Shown here: one piece after another, positions 43,506 through 51,921 of the stretch
Layout of the letters: each line of letters starts with the position of its first letter
Position numbering within the stretch: the stretch's first letter is position 1
Source: Blautia argi
Lineage (GTDB): Bacteria > Bacillota > Clostridia > Lachnospirales > Lachnospiraceae
Direction: 5' to 3'
Assembly (NCBI RefSeq): GCF_003287895.1
Contig: NZ_CP030280.1
Location: 1,309,501 to 1,373,500, forward strand
Length of the DNA stretch: 64,000 bases
Translations under genes and position numbers: made by a program
The notes under the pieces: generated by a model
What the model was told of the DNA's origin: nothing
Databases searched by the model: none
What the model saw: the letters and a program-made list of their open reading frames with translations, nothing else

Positions 43506-44357
43506 ATGCTGAAAATCAAAGATTTAAGAAAATCCTATGGCAATTTTGAACTGAATCTGTCCCTGGAAGTTCCGGCAGGCTGTATTACCGGCCTGGTTGG
43601 TTCCAATGGAGCAGGGAAAAGCACGACCTTTAAAGCCATTTTAGGTCTGATTACCACAGAGAAAGGCTCTGTAGAAGTCTGTGGAAAGGACATTTGCACA
43701 TGGGAGGCAAAAGACAGGGAGAAGCTGGGAGTTGTTCTGGCAAATGCAGGCTTTAACACTTATTTGACCCTCCGGGATATGGAAGGGGTCCTTTCCCGTA
43801 TGTATACCCGGTTTGACAGAGAGATGTTCCGGGAATACTGCAGCCGCTATCATCTGCCTTTGGATAAAAAACTGAAGGAATTTTCCACAGGTATGCTGGC
43901 AAAGACAAAGATTCTGGCTGCCATTACTCATAAAGCGGATTTGCTGCTTTTGGACGAACCGACCACAGGGCTTGATGTGCTTGCCAGAGAGGAACTTCTG
44001 GATATGCTTCGCTCCTATATGGAAGAAAACGAGGAGAGAAGTATTTTAATCAGTTCTCATATTTCTACAGATTTAGAAGGACTGTGTGACGATTTATATA
44101 TGATAGAAAAAGGGCACATTGTGCTGCATGAAGAAATGGATATCCTGCTTGGACAGTATGGAATTTTAAAGGTGACAAAAAGCCAGTTTGATGCCATGGA
44201 AAAGCAGTATCTTTTGGGGAAAATAGAGGAAAACTACGGATATCGCTGCCTGACAAAGGAAAAGCAGTTTTATCTGGAAAATTATCCGGAACTGACTCTG
44301 GAAAAAGGCAGTGTAGACGAGGTGATTACCATGCTTGTGAAAGGAGAAAAAATATGA
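43506..44357 (+). CDS. ABC transporter ATPase (YtrB-like)
   Basis: ATPase of 283 residues: Walker A GSNGAGKST, signature region EFSTGMLAKTKI, Walker B LLLLDEPTTGLD and H-loop ILISSHISTD. A C-terminal extension of about 75 residues is typical for ATPases paired with ABC-2 permeases. It follows the GntR gene and overlaps the permease gene by 4 bases. The likely substrate class is unknown; related Ytr systems respond to glycopeptides and bacitracin-like drugs. Confidence 0.92.
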   Translation: MLKIKDLRKSYGNFELNLSLEVPAGCITGLVGSNGAGKSTTFKAILGLITTEKGSVEVCGKDICTWEAKDREKLGVVLANAGFNTYLTLRDMEGVLSRMYTRFDREMFREYCSRYHLPLDKKLKEFSTGMLAKTKILAAITHKADLLLLDEPTTGLDVLAREELLDMLRSYMEENEERSILISSHISTDLEGLCDDLYMIEKGHIVLHEEMDILLGQYGILKVTKSQFDAMEKQYLLGKIEENYGYRCLTKEKQFYLENYPELTLEKGSVDEVITMLVKGEKI

Positions 44358-45013
44358 GAGGATTGTTATTAAAGGATTTGGCGCTTATGAAGGGTCAGAA
44401 GAAATTTTTGCTGCTGGTGATTCTGATTGCGGCAGTTCCTGTTTTGACTTCAGGAAACATTGGGTTTTTAACTACCTACCTGCCTTTTGTTATCTGCTTT
44501 TTTACCATTTCTACCGTAAGCTACGATGAAATTGACAACAGTATTTCTTTTTTAATGACATTGCCGGTTAGCAGAAAAGACTATGCCAAAGAAAAATATG
44601 TCTGCGGTTTGCTTTTGGGACTGGGAACTCTGGTGCTTTGTCAGCTTTTGGGTCTGGCAGCAGGATTTTTTATGTCAGATTTTATAGCGGAAGTCTATTT
44701 TTTACAGGGAGCGGCCATTGCCGGGGTGATTGTTTTGTTTCTTTCTGTCATTCTTCCCATACAACTGAAATTTGGAACCGAAAAAGGCAGGATTTTTACT
44801 TTTGTGGTGTTTATAGCGATTATGGGGCTGGCAGTTCTGGTCAGCCGTTTGACCGGACTTTCGGTAGATTCCAAAATAATCAAAAGTATTTTGGGCATAT
44901 TGGCGCAAATTCCTCTTTGGGGCTATATTCTGGGCGGTGTCCTGGTTTCTTTGCTGCTTCTCGGAATCTCCTATGGCATCAGCGTAAAAATTATGGAGAA
45001 AAAAGAATTTTAA
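44354..45013 (+). CDS. ABC-2 type permease of the GntR-controlled transporter
   Basis: Membrane subunit of 219 residues with six hydrophobic segments and the conserved cytoplasmic stretch STVSYDEIDNSISFLMTLPV typical of the ABC2_membrane_5 family. It starts with MRGLLLKDLALMKGQKK, in a 4-base overlap with the ATPase gene. Third and last gene of the operon. Confidence 0.88.
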   Translation: MRGLLLKDLALMKGQKKFLLLVILIAAVPVLTSGNIGFLTTYLPFVICFFTISTVSYDEIDNSISFLMTLPVSRKDYAKEKYVCGLLLGLGTLVLCQLLGLAAGFFMSDFIAEVYFLQGAAIAGVIVLFLSVILPIQLKFGTEKGRIFTFVVFIAIMGLAVLVSRLTGLSVDSKIIKSILGILAQIPLWGYILGGVLVSLLLLGISYGISVKIMEKKEF

Positions 45014-45036
45014 AAGAGAAAAAATGTAAGAAGTGC

Positions 45037-45064
45037 TTGACTTTTGAAAAATCATGATTATAAT
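45037..45064 (+). promoter_or_regulatory. promoter of the T-box leader
   Basis: TTGACT (45037-45042) and TATAAT (45059-45064) with a 16-base spacer. Confidence 0.75.
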
Positions 45065-45069
45065 ATTAA

Positions 45070-45361
45070 TTAAATCAATTACAACAAATTAATGTGATAA
45101 AACACCAAAATCCAATGAAGGGAACAAGGTCATATTTCAGAACGGTATTTCAGAGAGTCTGCGTTTGGTGAAAGCAGATATAGCGGGAAATGTGAATATC
45201 CTCCCAAAGGAGCTGACTGAAACAACAGTAAGTCCAGCCGGAATCCTCCGTTAAAGGGAAAACATATGAAGTATGTGAGCGCTGCAGAGAGATTTGCAGA
45301 ATCAGGGTGGTACCGCGGATTTTATTCGTCCCTTTCGGCAAGAGCCGGAAGGGGCTTTTTG
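45070..45361 (+). ncRNA. T-box riboswitch leader
   Basis: tRNA-sensing leader. The invariant T-box AGGGTGGTACCGCG is at 45304-45317. Stem I elements AGAGAG...GGTG and a specifier-side segment GTGAATATCCTCC are present (about 45150-45205). The terminator GTCCCTTTCGGC / GCCGGAAGGGGC with T5 lies at 45328-45360. The specifier can be read as UAU (Tyr, 45197-45199) directly after GAA, or as AUC (Ile, 45198-45200), and I cannot decide between them. Uncharged tRNA would allow expression of the downstream transporter. Confidence 0.93.
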
Positions 45362-45410
45362 TCGTAGAACAGACTTTTTCAGGTGTTTGCACAGAAGAAG
45401 GAGGAGCTTT

Positions 45411-46442
45411 ATGAAAGCATTACAAAAAGCCAGCAAATTTTTGTCAGATTACACCTCGGCAGTAGTCATTGCCATTGCAGTGGTCACCTTTCTTTTGCCC
45501 GGACTTATGGGCTGGGTGAATTACCAGCTGTTCACGGACATGGTGGGAAATAAGTTTACCAGTCAGTCTATGATTATCGGAATCATTATGTTCAGCATGG
45601 GACTGACCCTTACCACTCAGGATTTTAAAATCCTGGCGCAGCGTCCACTGGATATCTGCATTGGTGCGGTTGCACAGTATCTGATTATGCCGTTTTTGGC
45701 ATTTGGAATCAGCCGGGTTTTAAATCTGCCGGATGCCATTGCCCTTGGCTTGATTTTAGTAGGCTGCTGCCCGGGAGGAGTTTCCTCAAATATTATGTCC
45801 TACCTGTGCGGAGGTGATGTGGCATTTTCCGTGGGAATGACCACAGTATCTACCCTGCTTTCTCCGATTATGACCCCGCTTCTGGTTTCTTTTTTAGCAA
45901 GTGGAACAAAAATCAGCATCAAAGGGTTGCCTATGTTTGTATCCATTATCGAAACAGTGATTCTGCCCATTGCAGTGGGATTTTTCCTTAATTATCTCTG
46001 GGGAAAGAAAAAGACCTTTCAGAATATACAGAAGATTATGCCGGGCGTGGCGGTTTTAGGTCTGGCCTGTGTAGTTGGCGGTGTGATTTCTTCTCAGGGT
46101 GCAAATTTCTTTACTTCAGGCGTTGTGATTTTTGCAGCAGTACTCCTTCATAACGGATTGGGCTATCTGTTGGGATATGGTGCAGGAAAGCTGACCGGTA
46201 TGAACACTGCCAAGAAGAGAACCATTTCGATTGAAGTAGGTATGCAGAATGCAGGTCTTGCCACAAACCTTGCAACTACAACCGCCCAGTTTGCCAGTGC
46301 GCCGCAGTCTGCAGTTATTTGTGCAGTGTCCTGTGTATGGCATTCTATTTCAGGAACCTTAATTGCCGGATTTTTTGCAAGCCTTGATAAAAAGAGAGAA
46401 AAAGCAGGGGAAGCACAGGAGGCTGTGCTTCCGGAAAATTAA
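45411..46442 (+). CDS. bile acid:sodium symporter (BASS)-family transporter under T-box control
   Basis: Membrane transporter of 343 residues with about ten helices. The BASS signatures are visible: LVGCCPGGVSSNIMSYLCGGDVA (shortened core GCCPGGVSSN) and EVGMQNAGLATNLA. Bacterial homologues carry pantoate/ketopantoate or other organic acids rather than bile acids. Control by a T-box points to an amino acid or its keto acid as substrate. GGAGGAGCTTT precedes the ATG at 45411; the open frame continues into the T-box and is not coding there. Confidence 0.88.
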   Translation: MKALQKASKFLSDYTSAVVIAIAVVTFLLPGLMGWVNYQLFTDMVGNKFTSQSMIIGIIMFSMGLTLTTQDFKILAQRPLDICIGAVAQYLIMPFLAFGISRVLNLPDAIALGLILVGCCPGGVSSNIMSYLCGGDVAFSVGMTTVSTLLSPIMTPLLVSFLASGTKISIKGLPMFVSIIETVILPIAVGFFLNYLWGKKKTFQNIQKIMPGVAVLGLACVVGGVISSQGANFFTSGVVIFAAVLLHNGLGYLLGYGAGKLTGMNTAKKRTISIEVGMQNAGLATNLATTTAQFASAPQSAVICAVSCVWHSISGTLIAGFFASLDKKREKAGEAQEAVLPEN

Positions 46443-46474
46443 AGCGAAAAATAAAAACAGAAGATATGATATAA

Positions 46475-46522
46475 AAAACACACAGGAAATGCAAAAAACA
46501 GGGCTGCTTCCTGTGTGTTTTT
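46475..46522 (+). terminator. intrinsic terminator after the BASS gene
   Basis: AAAACACACAGGAA (46475-46488) pairs with TTCCTGTGTGTTTT (46508-46521) across a 19-base loop. Confidence 0.85.
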
Positions 46523-46602
46523 GGATTCCGGCAGGAAAAAGACGCTTCAATTTTCCGGGACATAATGATAAAATAAAAATCAGAATTTAAAGGAGAAGAA
46601 GC

Positions 46603-47271
46603 ATGAAGTATAAAATTTTAATTGTGGAAGACGACGCTGTGATACAAAAGGAATTAAAGGCGCTTTTAACAGGGCACGGCTATGAGGTGCAGGCAGTGGA
46701 AGACTTTGGACACACTCTGGATTTGGTAAAGGATTTTTCGCCTCATTTAATCCTTCTGGATATTAAATTGCCGACAGAAGGAGGATTTTCCATTTGTGCA
46801 AAAATCCGCAGTTTTTCATCGGTTCCTATTGTGTTTGTCACAAGCTGCAGTACGGATATGGACGAGCTCAACAGTATTCTTCTGGGTGGGGATGCTTTTC
46901 TTACAAAGCCGTATAATACAGCCATATTGCTGGCAAAGATAGATTCTCTTTTAAAAAGGTCGTACGCAGGAGAGAAGGAAACCTGCTTTACCCATAAGGG
47001 AGTTACACTTCATCTGGAGGACAGCAGTATTTCCTGGCAGGGAGAAAAGACAGAACTTACAAAAAATGAACTGAAAATTCTATACTATCTGTTTCAGCAT
47101 GCAGGGGCAATCTGTTCCAGAGCAGATATTGTGGAATATCTTTGGGATAACCGTTTGTATGTGGACGACAATGCCTTAAGCGTCAATATTAACCGTATCC
47201 GGGAAAAACTCTCCGGGCTTGGACTCCGGGATTTTATCGTTACCAGACACAGGCAGGGATATAAGATATGA
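46603..47271 (+). CDS. BceR-like response regulator
   Basis: OmpR-family regulator of 222 residues: IVEDDAVIQKEL, phospho-acceptor in LILLDIKLPTEGG, lysine in LTKPYNTAIL, and a winged helix (TKNELKILYYLFQHAG, VNINRIREKL, TRHRQGYKI). It overlaps the kinase by 4 bases and the pair precedes a BceAB-type exporter, the conserved gene order of peptide-antibiotic sensing modules. AAAGGAGAAG precedes the ATG. Confidence 0.93.
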   Translation: MKYKILIVEDDAVIQKELKALLTGHGYEVQAVEDFGHTLDLVKDFSPHLILLDIKLPTEGGFSICAKIRSFSSVPIVFVTSCSTDMDELNSILLGGDAFLTKPYNTAILLAKIDSLLKRSYAGEKETCFTHKGVTLHLEDSSISWQGEKTELTKNELKILYYLFQHAGAICSRADIVEYLWDNRLYVDDNALSVNINRIREKLSGLGLRDFIVTRHRQGYKI

Positions 47272-48305
47272 ATACCATACAATACTGGAAAAACAGAATT
47301 CCTTTTTTTCTTGTAAATGCAGTGGGCATGACGGCTTTGGCACTCTTTTTGAAGATCAATCGAAATACAGATGATACCATCTTTTTCATTCTTTTTGTCT
47401 GGAGTTTTATGCTTTTGGGAGGCAGTCTTCTTACCTTTTGTCAGAAAAAGAGAAGGGCAGACCGACTTCTTTCCATGGCGGAAAAGATGAAAGAGCGGTA
47501 TTTGCTTCCGGAGATAATGGACAGACCCCAGAAGGCAGAGGAGGCTGTCTATTACCGGATTTTAAAGCTGGCGGAAAAGTCTATGTTGGAAGAGATTGGG
47601 CTGGTAAAAAGAGAGAGAAGGGAATACAGGGAGTATATTGAACAGTGGATTCATGAGGTGAAAACTCCCATTACTGCCATGAAGCTTCTCTGTGAAAACA
47701 ATCGTTCCAGGGTAGAACGGGAGCTTCTAAAGGAGTTGGAGAGGGTACAGGGCTATACGGAGGAGGCGCTTTATTATGCCAGAAGCGAGTATACACAGCA
47801 GGATTATTCCATACGGGAAATCAATGTGTTTGATGTGGTACATAAGGCTGTGGGGGACAACAAATATCTGCTATTGGAAAATCGTGTACAGATACAGGTA
47901 GAGGGAGAATCTTGTCTTGTCTTTTCTGATGAGAAGTGGCTCTGTTTTATGCTAAGCCAACTGCTTATCAATGCCGTAAAATATAAAAGCAGGGAGAGAA
48001 CCTGTATCATTTCTTTTTATACCATACCGGAAAAGGACGGAGTCAGTTTGCACATCAGGGATAACGGAATCGGAATTTTGCCGGAGGATTTGCCCAGGAT
48101 TTTTCAAAAAGGTTTTACAGGAAAAAACGGGCGGGAGCGGCAAAACGCCACCGGAATCGGATTGTATTTGTGCAAAAGACTGTGTGAAAAGCTGGATATT
48201 TCCCTGTCTGTGGCTTCCAATAAGGAGGGGACAGACATCAGTTTCGGATTTCATAAAAACGATTATATTCCTCAGAATTCTTACAATTCTGTTAGAACTT
48301 TGTAA
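47268..48305 (+). CDS. BceS-like intramembrane-sensing histidine kinase
   Basis: Kinase of 345 residues with two transmembrane helices (about 12-29 and 38-57) joined by a loop of under ten residues, so it has no room for a ligand-binding domain. This is typical of BceS kinases, which read the activity of their transporter. The H-box is WIHEVKTPITAMKLL, the N-box LLINAVKYK, and the G-boxes DNGIGIL and GIGLYLCKR. It starts in an ATGA overlap with the regulator. Confidence 0.93.
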   Translation: MNTIQYWKNRIPFFLVNAVGMTALALFLKINRNTDDTIFFILFVWSFMLLGGSLLTFCQKKRRADRLLSMAEKMKERYLLPEIMDRPQKAEEAVYYRILKLAEKSMLEEIGLVKRERREYREYIEQWIHEVKTPITAMKLLCENNRSRVERELLKELERVQGYTEEALYYARSEYTQQDYSIREINVFDVVHKAVGDNKYLLLENRVQIQVEGESCLVFSDEKWLCFMLSQLLINAVKYKSRERTCIISFYTIPEKDGVSLHIRDNGIGILPEDLPRIFQKGFTGKNGRERQNATGIGLYLCKRLCEKLDISLSVASNKEGTDISFGFHKNDYIPQNSYNSVRTL

Positions 48306-48306
48306 G
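48280..48306. promoter_or_regulatory. candidate BceR-type operator
   Basis: Inverted repeat CTTACAA (48280-48286) and TTGTAAG (48300-48306) overlaps the kinase stop. A TACAAT (48339-48344) without a good -35 lies 33 bases on, as expected for a promoter activated by a response regulator, ahead of the ABC genes. Confidence 0.5.
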
Positions 48307-48371
48307 AGAAGTACATACAAAAAAGAAGGACTTTTCTCTACAATAAGGAAAGAATACAGGAGAGGTGATGA

Positions 48372-49142
48372 ATGATGAGAGAATTGTTAAAATTGGATCA
48401 TATCCAGAAATACTACGGAAATCAGGGAAATCTGACAAAGGCAATCCGGGATATCAGTTTTACCGTGGAGGTGGGAGAGTTTGTAGGAATTATGGGTGCC
48501 AGCGGTTCCGGGAAAACCACACTTTTAAACTGCATTTCTACAGTAGATACCGTCAGTGCAGGGCATATTTATCTGGACAAAACAGATGTGACAGAGCTTA
48601 AGGAAAAGGAAATTGCCCGTTTCAGAAGGGAAAATCTGGGCTTTATTTTTCAGGATTTTAACCTGTTAGATACCTTAACCATTGGGGAAAATATTGCCCT
48701 TGCCCTTACCATTAATCGGATTCCTGCCTTAAAGGTAGACGGGAAGGTACAACAGATTGCAGAAGCTTTGAACATTCAGGATATCCTGACAAAGTATCCC
48801 TATGAGGTATCGGGAGGACAGCAGCAGCGCTGTGCCTGTGCCAGAGCCATTGTCAATAATCCCAAGTTGCTTCTTGCCGATGAGCCTACGGGGAGCCTTG
48901 ACAGTCACTCCGCGCAGATGCTTCTGGCAACCATAGAAAGAATTCATACACAGCTTCAGACTACCGTGCTTATGGTAACTCATGACGCTTTTTCTGCCAG
49001 CTATGCACAGAGGATTTTATTTTTGCGGGACGGAGAAATCTTTACAGAAATCCGCAGAGGAGAGGTGGGCAGACAGAACTTTTTTGAGAAGATTTTAAGT
49101 GTACTTACCATGATGGGAGGCGGTCACCATGATGTATATTAA
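48372..49142 (+). CDS. BceA-like ABC transporter ATPase
   Basis: ATPase of 256 residues with Walker A GASGSGKTT, Q-loop FIFQDFNLLDTL, signature VSGGQQQRCACARA, Walker B LLADEPTGSLD and H-loop MVTHDAFSASYA, all close to the BceA group. AGAGGTGATGA precedes the start (ATG at 48372 or the adjacent 48375). It overlaps the permease gene by 14 bases. With it, it would detach peptide antibiotics from lipid II-cycle intermediates and signal to the kinase. Confidence 0.93.
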   Translation: MMRELLKLDHIQKYYGNQGNLTKAIRDISFTVEVGEFVGIMGASGSGKTTLLNCISTVDTVSAGHIYLDKTDVTELKEKEIARFRRENLGFIFQDFNLLDTLTIGENIALALTINRIPALKVDGKVQQIAEALNIQDILTKYPYEVSGGQQQRCACARAIVNNPKLLLADEPTGSLDSHSAQMLLATIERIHTQLQTTVLMVTHDAFSASYAQRILFLRDGEIFTEIRRGEVGRQNFFEKILSVLTMMGGGHHDVY

Positions 49143-51342
49143 GCTGATTTGGAGAAACGCCAGACGATCTTTTAAGGACTATCTTATCTATATGGTAACC
49201 CTGACCTTATGTGTCACTATGTTTTACTCTTTTCTTTCCATAAGTAGTCAGTATTATCAACCGGATATAGGTGTAGAATATAATCTGGATATTGTCAGCG
49301 ACGGAATGAAGCTGGCAGTTTTTACCCTCACCTTGTTGCTTTTGGTACTGATACAGTATGTAAATCGTTTTATGATACGCCGCAGGCAGAAGGAATTTGC
49401 AGTACAGACCATTATGGGCATGGAGCAGAGGGTGACTGCATGGTTATTTTTCGGAGAAACGTTGATTATGGGACTGTGTTCTCTGGTACTTGGAATTTTG
49501 GCAGGCGCAGTGTGTTCCCAGTTTATCACCGCCATGTTGATGAATGCTTTTGGGAAAGAATATCGGTTCACATGGCTTTTGTTTCCCGATACCATTGGAA
49601 TTACGGTGGTTTTTTTCCTTCTCTGTTTTGTCTTAACCGGTTTTTTTCAAGTGCGGATTATACGGAAAATTAAGATTATTGATATGTTGAAAGCGCAGCG
49701 GAAAAACGAGGAGAAGGTGACGAAAAGCAGATGGATTTACGTTTTGGCAGGAATCAATTTTGCGGTGCAGACAGGGCTTACCACACATGGAATCCGACAG
49801 ATGTATTATTATTTTGACCGTCGGTATTCCTGGGTTTTGCATGTGGTTTACTGGAGCGGTATCCTTGTTCCGGGAGCCTGTGTCCTTTTGTGGATGGTGT
49901 GGTTTTTCCAAAGGAAGAAAAGGAATTTCCTGAAGACTCTTGGGCTGCAGATGTTTCTGACTTTTTTAAGCGTAGTTTTGTATGCCAGTCTACCTGTGAT
50001 GAAGATGAAATTTTTGATGCCCATAGCTGCAGAAGCCTTTAATTTTTATATGCTTTCTCTGATTTGGGATTTGATTTTCTTTATCGGTAGCTTTTTTTAT
50101 CTTATAGGCAGAGCCATTGCAGCTTTGAAAGAAAAATCTATGAAACTTCGTTATAAGGGAGAAAATCTTTTTTATTTTGGGCAGGTATTATCCAGATTAA
50201 AAAGCACAACGGCTACATTGACCCTGATTTCTATTACCTTGATGGCGTCTGTAATTTTGTTTTTGCTGGTTCCGTTTCTGGTGGGCTGGGCAGAAGGATA
50301 TTTACACATGCGTTCTGTCTATGATATTGAAATTTCAAGTACCTACCATGACATCGCAGAGGTTTCGGAACTCCAGATAGAAGAGTATGATTGTGTGGAC
50401 TCTTTTCTTAAGGAACATGACGTTTTCGTGAAAGATGACTGCATCTTCTCCACCTATTTGCCGAGAAGAGGAGATTTTTCCAATCGAAATAAATATGGGT
50501 TTCCGGAAACGGCGATTTCTCTTTCCGATTACAATCATTTGTGTAGGATTCTGGGAGCAGAGGAAATTTCTTTAAAAGAGGGAGAGTTTGCCGTGCAGTA
50601 TCAGGAAAATTCCAGAGAAGAAAATCTGCCGGAAGTTTTGAAAAACCAGACCCGTCTTGAAACAGATGGAGGTACTCTTTCCTTAAAACCAGGAGGAATT
50701 TATCATCGTTCCATGGGGGAAGCTGTCTATAATCTCTATACAGATTATCTTTATGTTTTGCCGGATAAAATCTGCGGGCAATTATTAGAAGTCAGTGGAT
50801 TTCGGGTCATACAGACAGAAAAGCCTCTGCCCTTTGATGTGGCGGTGGAGCTGGAAAAGATGTTTTATCACCAGTATCCGGAAGCAGAGGAGAGCATGCA
50901 TTTTGACCTGGATTCCAATACAAAAGAGGCGGGTGTTATCACAGGCTATAATTTCGTACTGCAGGCAGGTATGACTTATGGAGCCGTGGTGCTGTTGGTT
51001 ATTTGTTTTACCATACTCTCTCTTTTACAGCTTTCCGATGCAGGACAGTATGCTTTTCGCTTTCAGGTGCTGCGGAATCTGGGAGTGGAAAGGAAGCGTA
51101 TACACAGCCTGATTTTAAAGCAGTTGGGCCTTTGGTTTGGACTGCCGGTAGGGATGGCTGTTTTGGTATCCGGGATTTTTTCCGCTTATCTTTTTCTGGC
51201 ATATCAGACAGAAATCCGGGCTTATATCGGTTTTTTGACTTTGTTTGGACAAGTGGCAGCCGTTTTTGCGGTTATGGCATTGATTTTTCTGTGCTATTTT
51301 GTGGCTACATGGATTTTATTTAAACGTACTGTAAAAGAATAA
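49129..51342 (+). CDS. BceB-like FtsX permease with large extracellular domain
   Basis: Permease of 737 residues: ten hydrophobic segments with four before residue 180, further pairs near 200-330, and a long hydrophilic region of about 210 residues (about 395-610) between the seventh and eighth helices. That arrangement is the BceB hallmark and forms the peptide-sensing domain. Start ATG at 49129 or 49132 overlaps the ATPase. Completes a BceRSAB-type module. Confidence 0.92.
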   Translation: MMYIKLIWRNARRSFKDYLIYMVTLTLCVTMFYSFLSISSQYYQPDIGVEYNLDIVSDGMKLAVFTLTLLLLVLIQYVNRFMIRRRQKEFAVQTIMGMEQRVTAWLFFGETLIMGLCSLVLGILAGAVCSQFITAMLMNAFGKEYRFTWLLFPDTIGITVVFFLLCFVLTGFFQVRIIRKIKIIDMLKAQRKNEEKVTKSRWIYVLAGINFAVQTGLTTHGIRQMYYYFDRRYSWVLHVVYWSGILVPGACVLLWMVWFFQRKKRNFLKTLGLQMFLTFLSVVLYASLPVMKMKFLMPIAAEAFNFYMLSLIWDLIFFIGSFFYLIGRAIAALKEKSMKLRYKGENLFYFGQVLSRLKSTTATLTLISITLMASVILFLLVPFLVGWAEGYLHMRSVYDIEISSTYHDIAEVSELQIEEYDCVDSFLKEHDVFVKDDCIFSTYLPRRGDFSNRNKYGFPETAISLSDYNHLCRILGAEEISLKEGEFAVQYQENSREENLPEVLKNQTRLETDGGTLSLKPGGIYHRSMGEAVYNLYTDYLYVLPDKICGQLLEVSGFRVIQTEKPLPFDVAVELEKMFYHQYPEAEESMHFDLDSNTKEAGVITGYNFVLQAGMTYGAVVLLVICFTILSLLQLSDAGQYAFRFQVLRNLGVERKRIHSLILKQLGLWFGLPVGMAVLVSGIFSAYLFLAYQTEIRAYIGFLTLFGQVAAVFAVMALIFLCYFVATWILFKRTVKE

Positions 51343-51352
51343 AAATTATTGA

Positions 51353-51388
51353 AAGAGGGGGGCTGTTGTATGTGACGGTCCCCCTCTT
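51353..51388. repeat. hairpin between bceB and marR
   Basis: AAGAGGGGG (51353-51361) pairs with CCCCCTCTT (51380-51388). The right arm overlaps the -35 of the marR promoter. No T-run follows, so it may be a weak terminator for the upstream operon. Confidence 0.55.
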
Positions 51389-51414
51389 GACAAAGGAGGA
51401 AAATTGCCTATAAT
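51387..51414 (+). promoter_or_regulatory. promoter of marR-matE
   Basis: TTGACA (51387-51392) and TATAAT (51409-51414) with a 16-base spacer; both boxes are perfect consensus. Confidence 0.85.
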
Positions 51415-51415
51415 G

Positions 51416-51429
51416 GTTCTTTGGAGAAC
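51416..51429. promoter_or_regulatory. candidate MarR operator
   Basis: Inverted repeat GTTCTTTGGAGAAC lies across the expected transcription start, directly after the -10 box. A second AGAAC half-site follows near 51441. Confidence 0.5.
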
Positions 51430-51471
51430 AGTTTTTTTTAGAACTATTAAAATGAGAAAGGAGATGAAAAA

Positions 51472-51921
51472 ATGGAATTGGAAGCGACGGATATGCGTCT
51501 GCTTATGCGCGGTATCACAAAGCTGTATGAGCAGTATCTGGAGCGTATTCGGGGAAAATACGGACTGTCCCAGATAGAGATTACGATTATCGGGTTTCTG
51601 TACAACAATCCGGGAAAAGACACAGCGGCTGAGATTGTAGAACTTCGTATGCTCCCAAAGGGAAATGTATCCCAGGGAGTAGAGCTTCTGGTGAAAAAGG
51701 GATTTCTGAGGCGAAATACGGACAGGACAGACCGCAGGAAGGTTCATTTATCCCTGGAGGAAACAGCAATTCCTCTCTGCAATGAGATTGAAAAAGTAAA
51801 TCAAAGTTTTAAAGAACAGCTTTTGCAGGGTCTTACCCAACAGGAAAAAGAAACTTACGAAAAAATCAACAGACAGCTTATGAAGAACATAGAGAAAGGA
51901 ATGAATTTTGATGAAAAATGA
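51472..51921 (+). CDS. MarR-family transcriptional regulator
   Basis: Winged-helix repressor of 149 residues with LSQIEITIIGFLYNNPG, the recognition helix region LPKGNVSQGVELLVKKGFL and the wing RRNTDRTDRRKVHLSL. It is cotranscribed with and overlaps the MATE gene and has a candidate operator over its own promoter, the common MarR-efflux pump arrangement. AAAGGAGATG precedes the ATG. Confidence 0.92.
   Translation: MELEATDMRLLMRGITKLYEQYLERIRGKYGLSQIEITIIGFLYNNPGKDTAAEIVELRMLPKGNVSQGVELLVKKGFLRRNTDRTDRRKVHLSLEETAIPLCNEIEKVNQSFKEQLLQGLTQQEKETYEKINRQLMKNIEKGMNFDEK

Noticed and set aside
45294..45410. N-terminal extension of the BASS transporter
   Set aside because: The in-frame codons run through the T-box and terminator; GGAGGAGC just before 45411 marks the real start.
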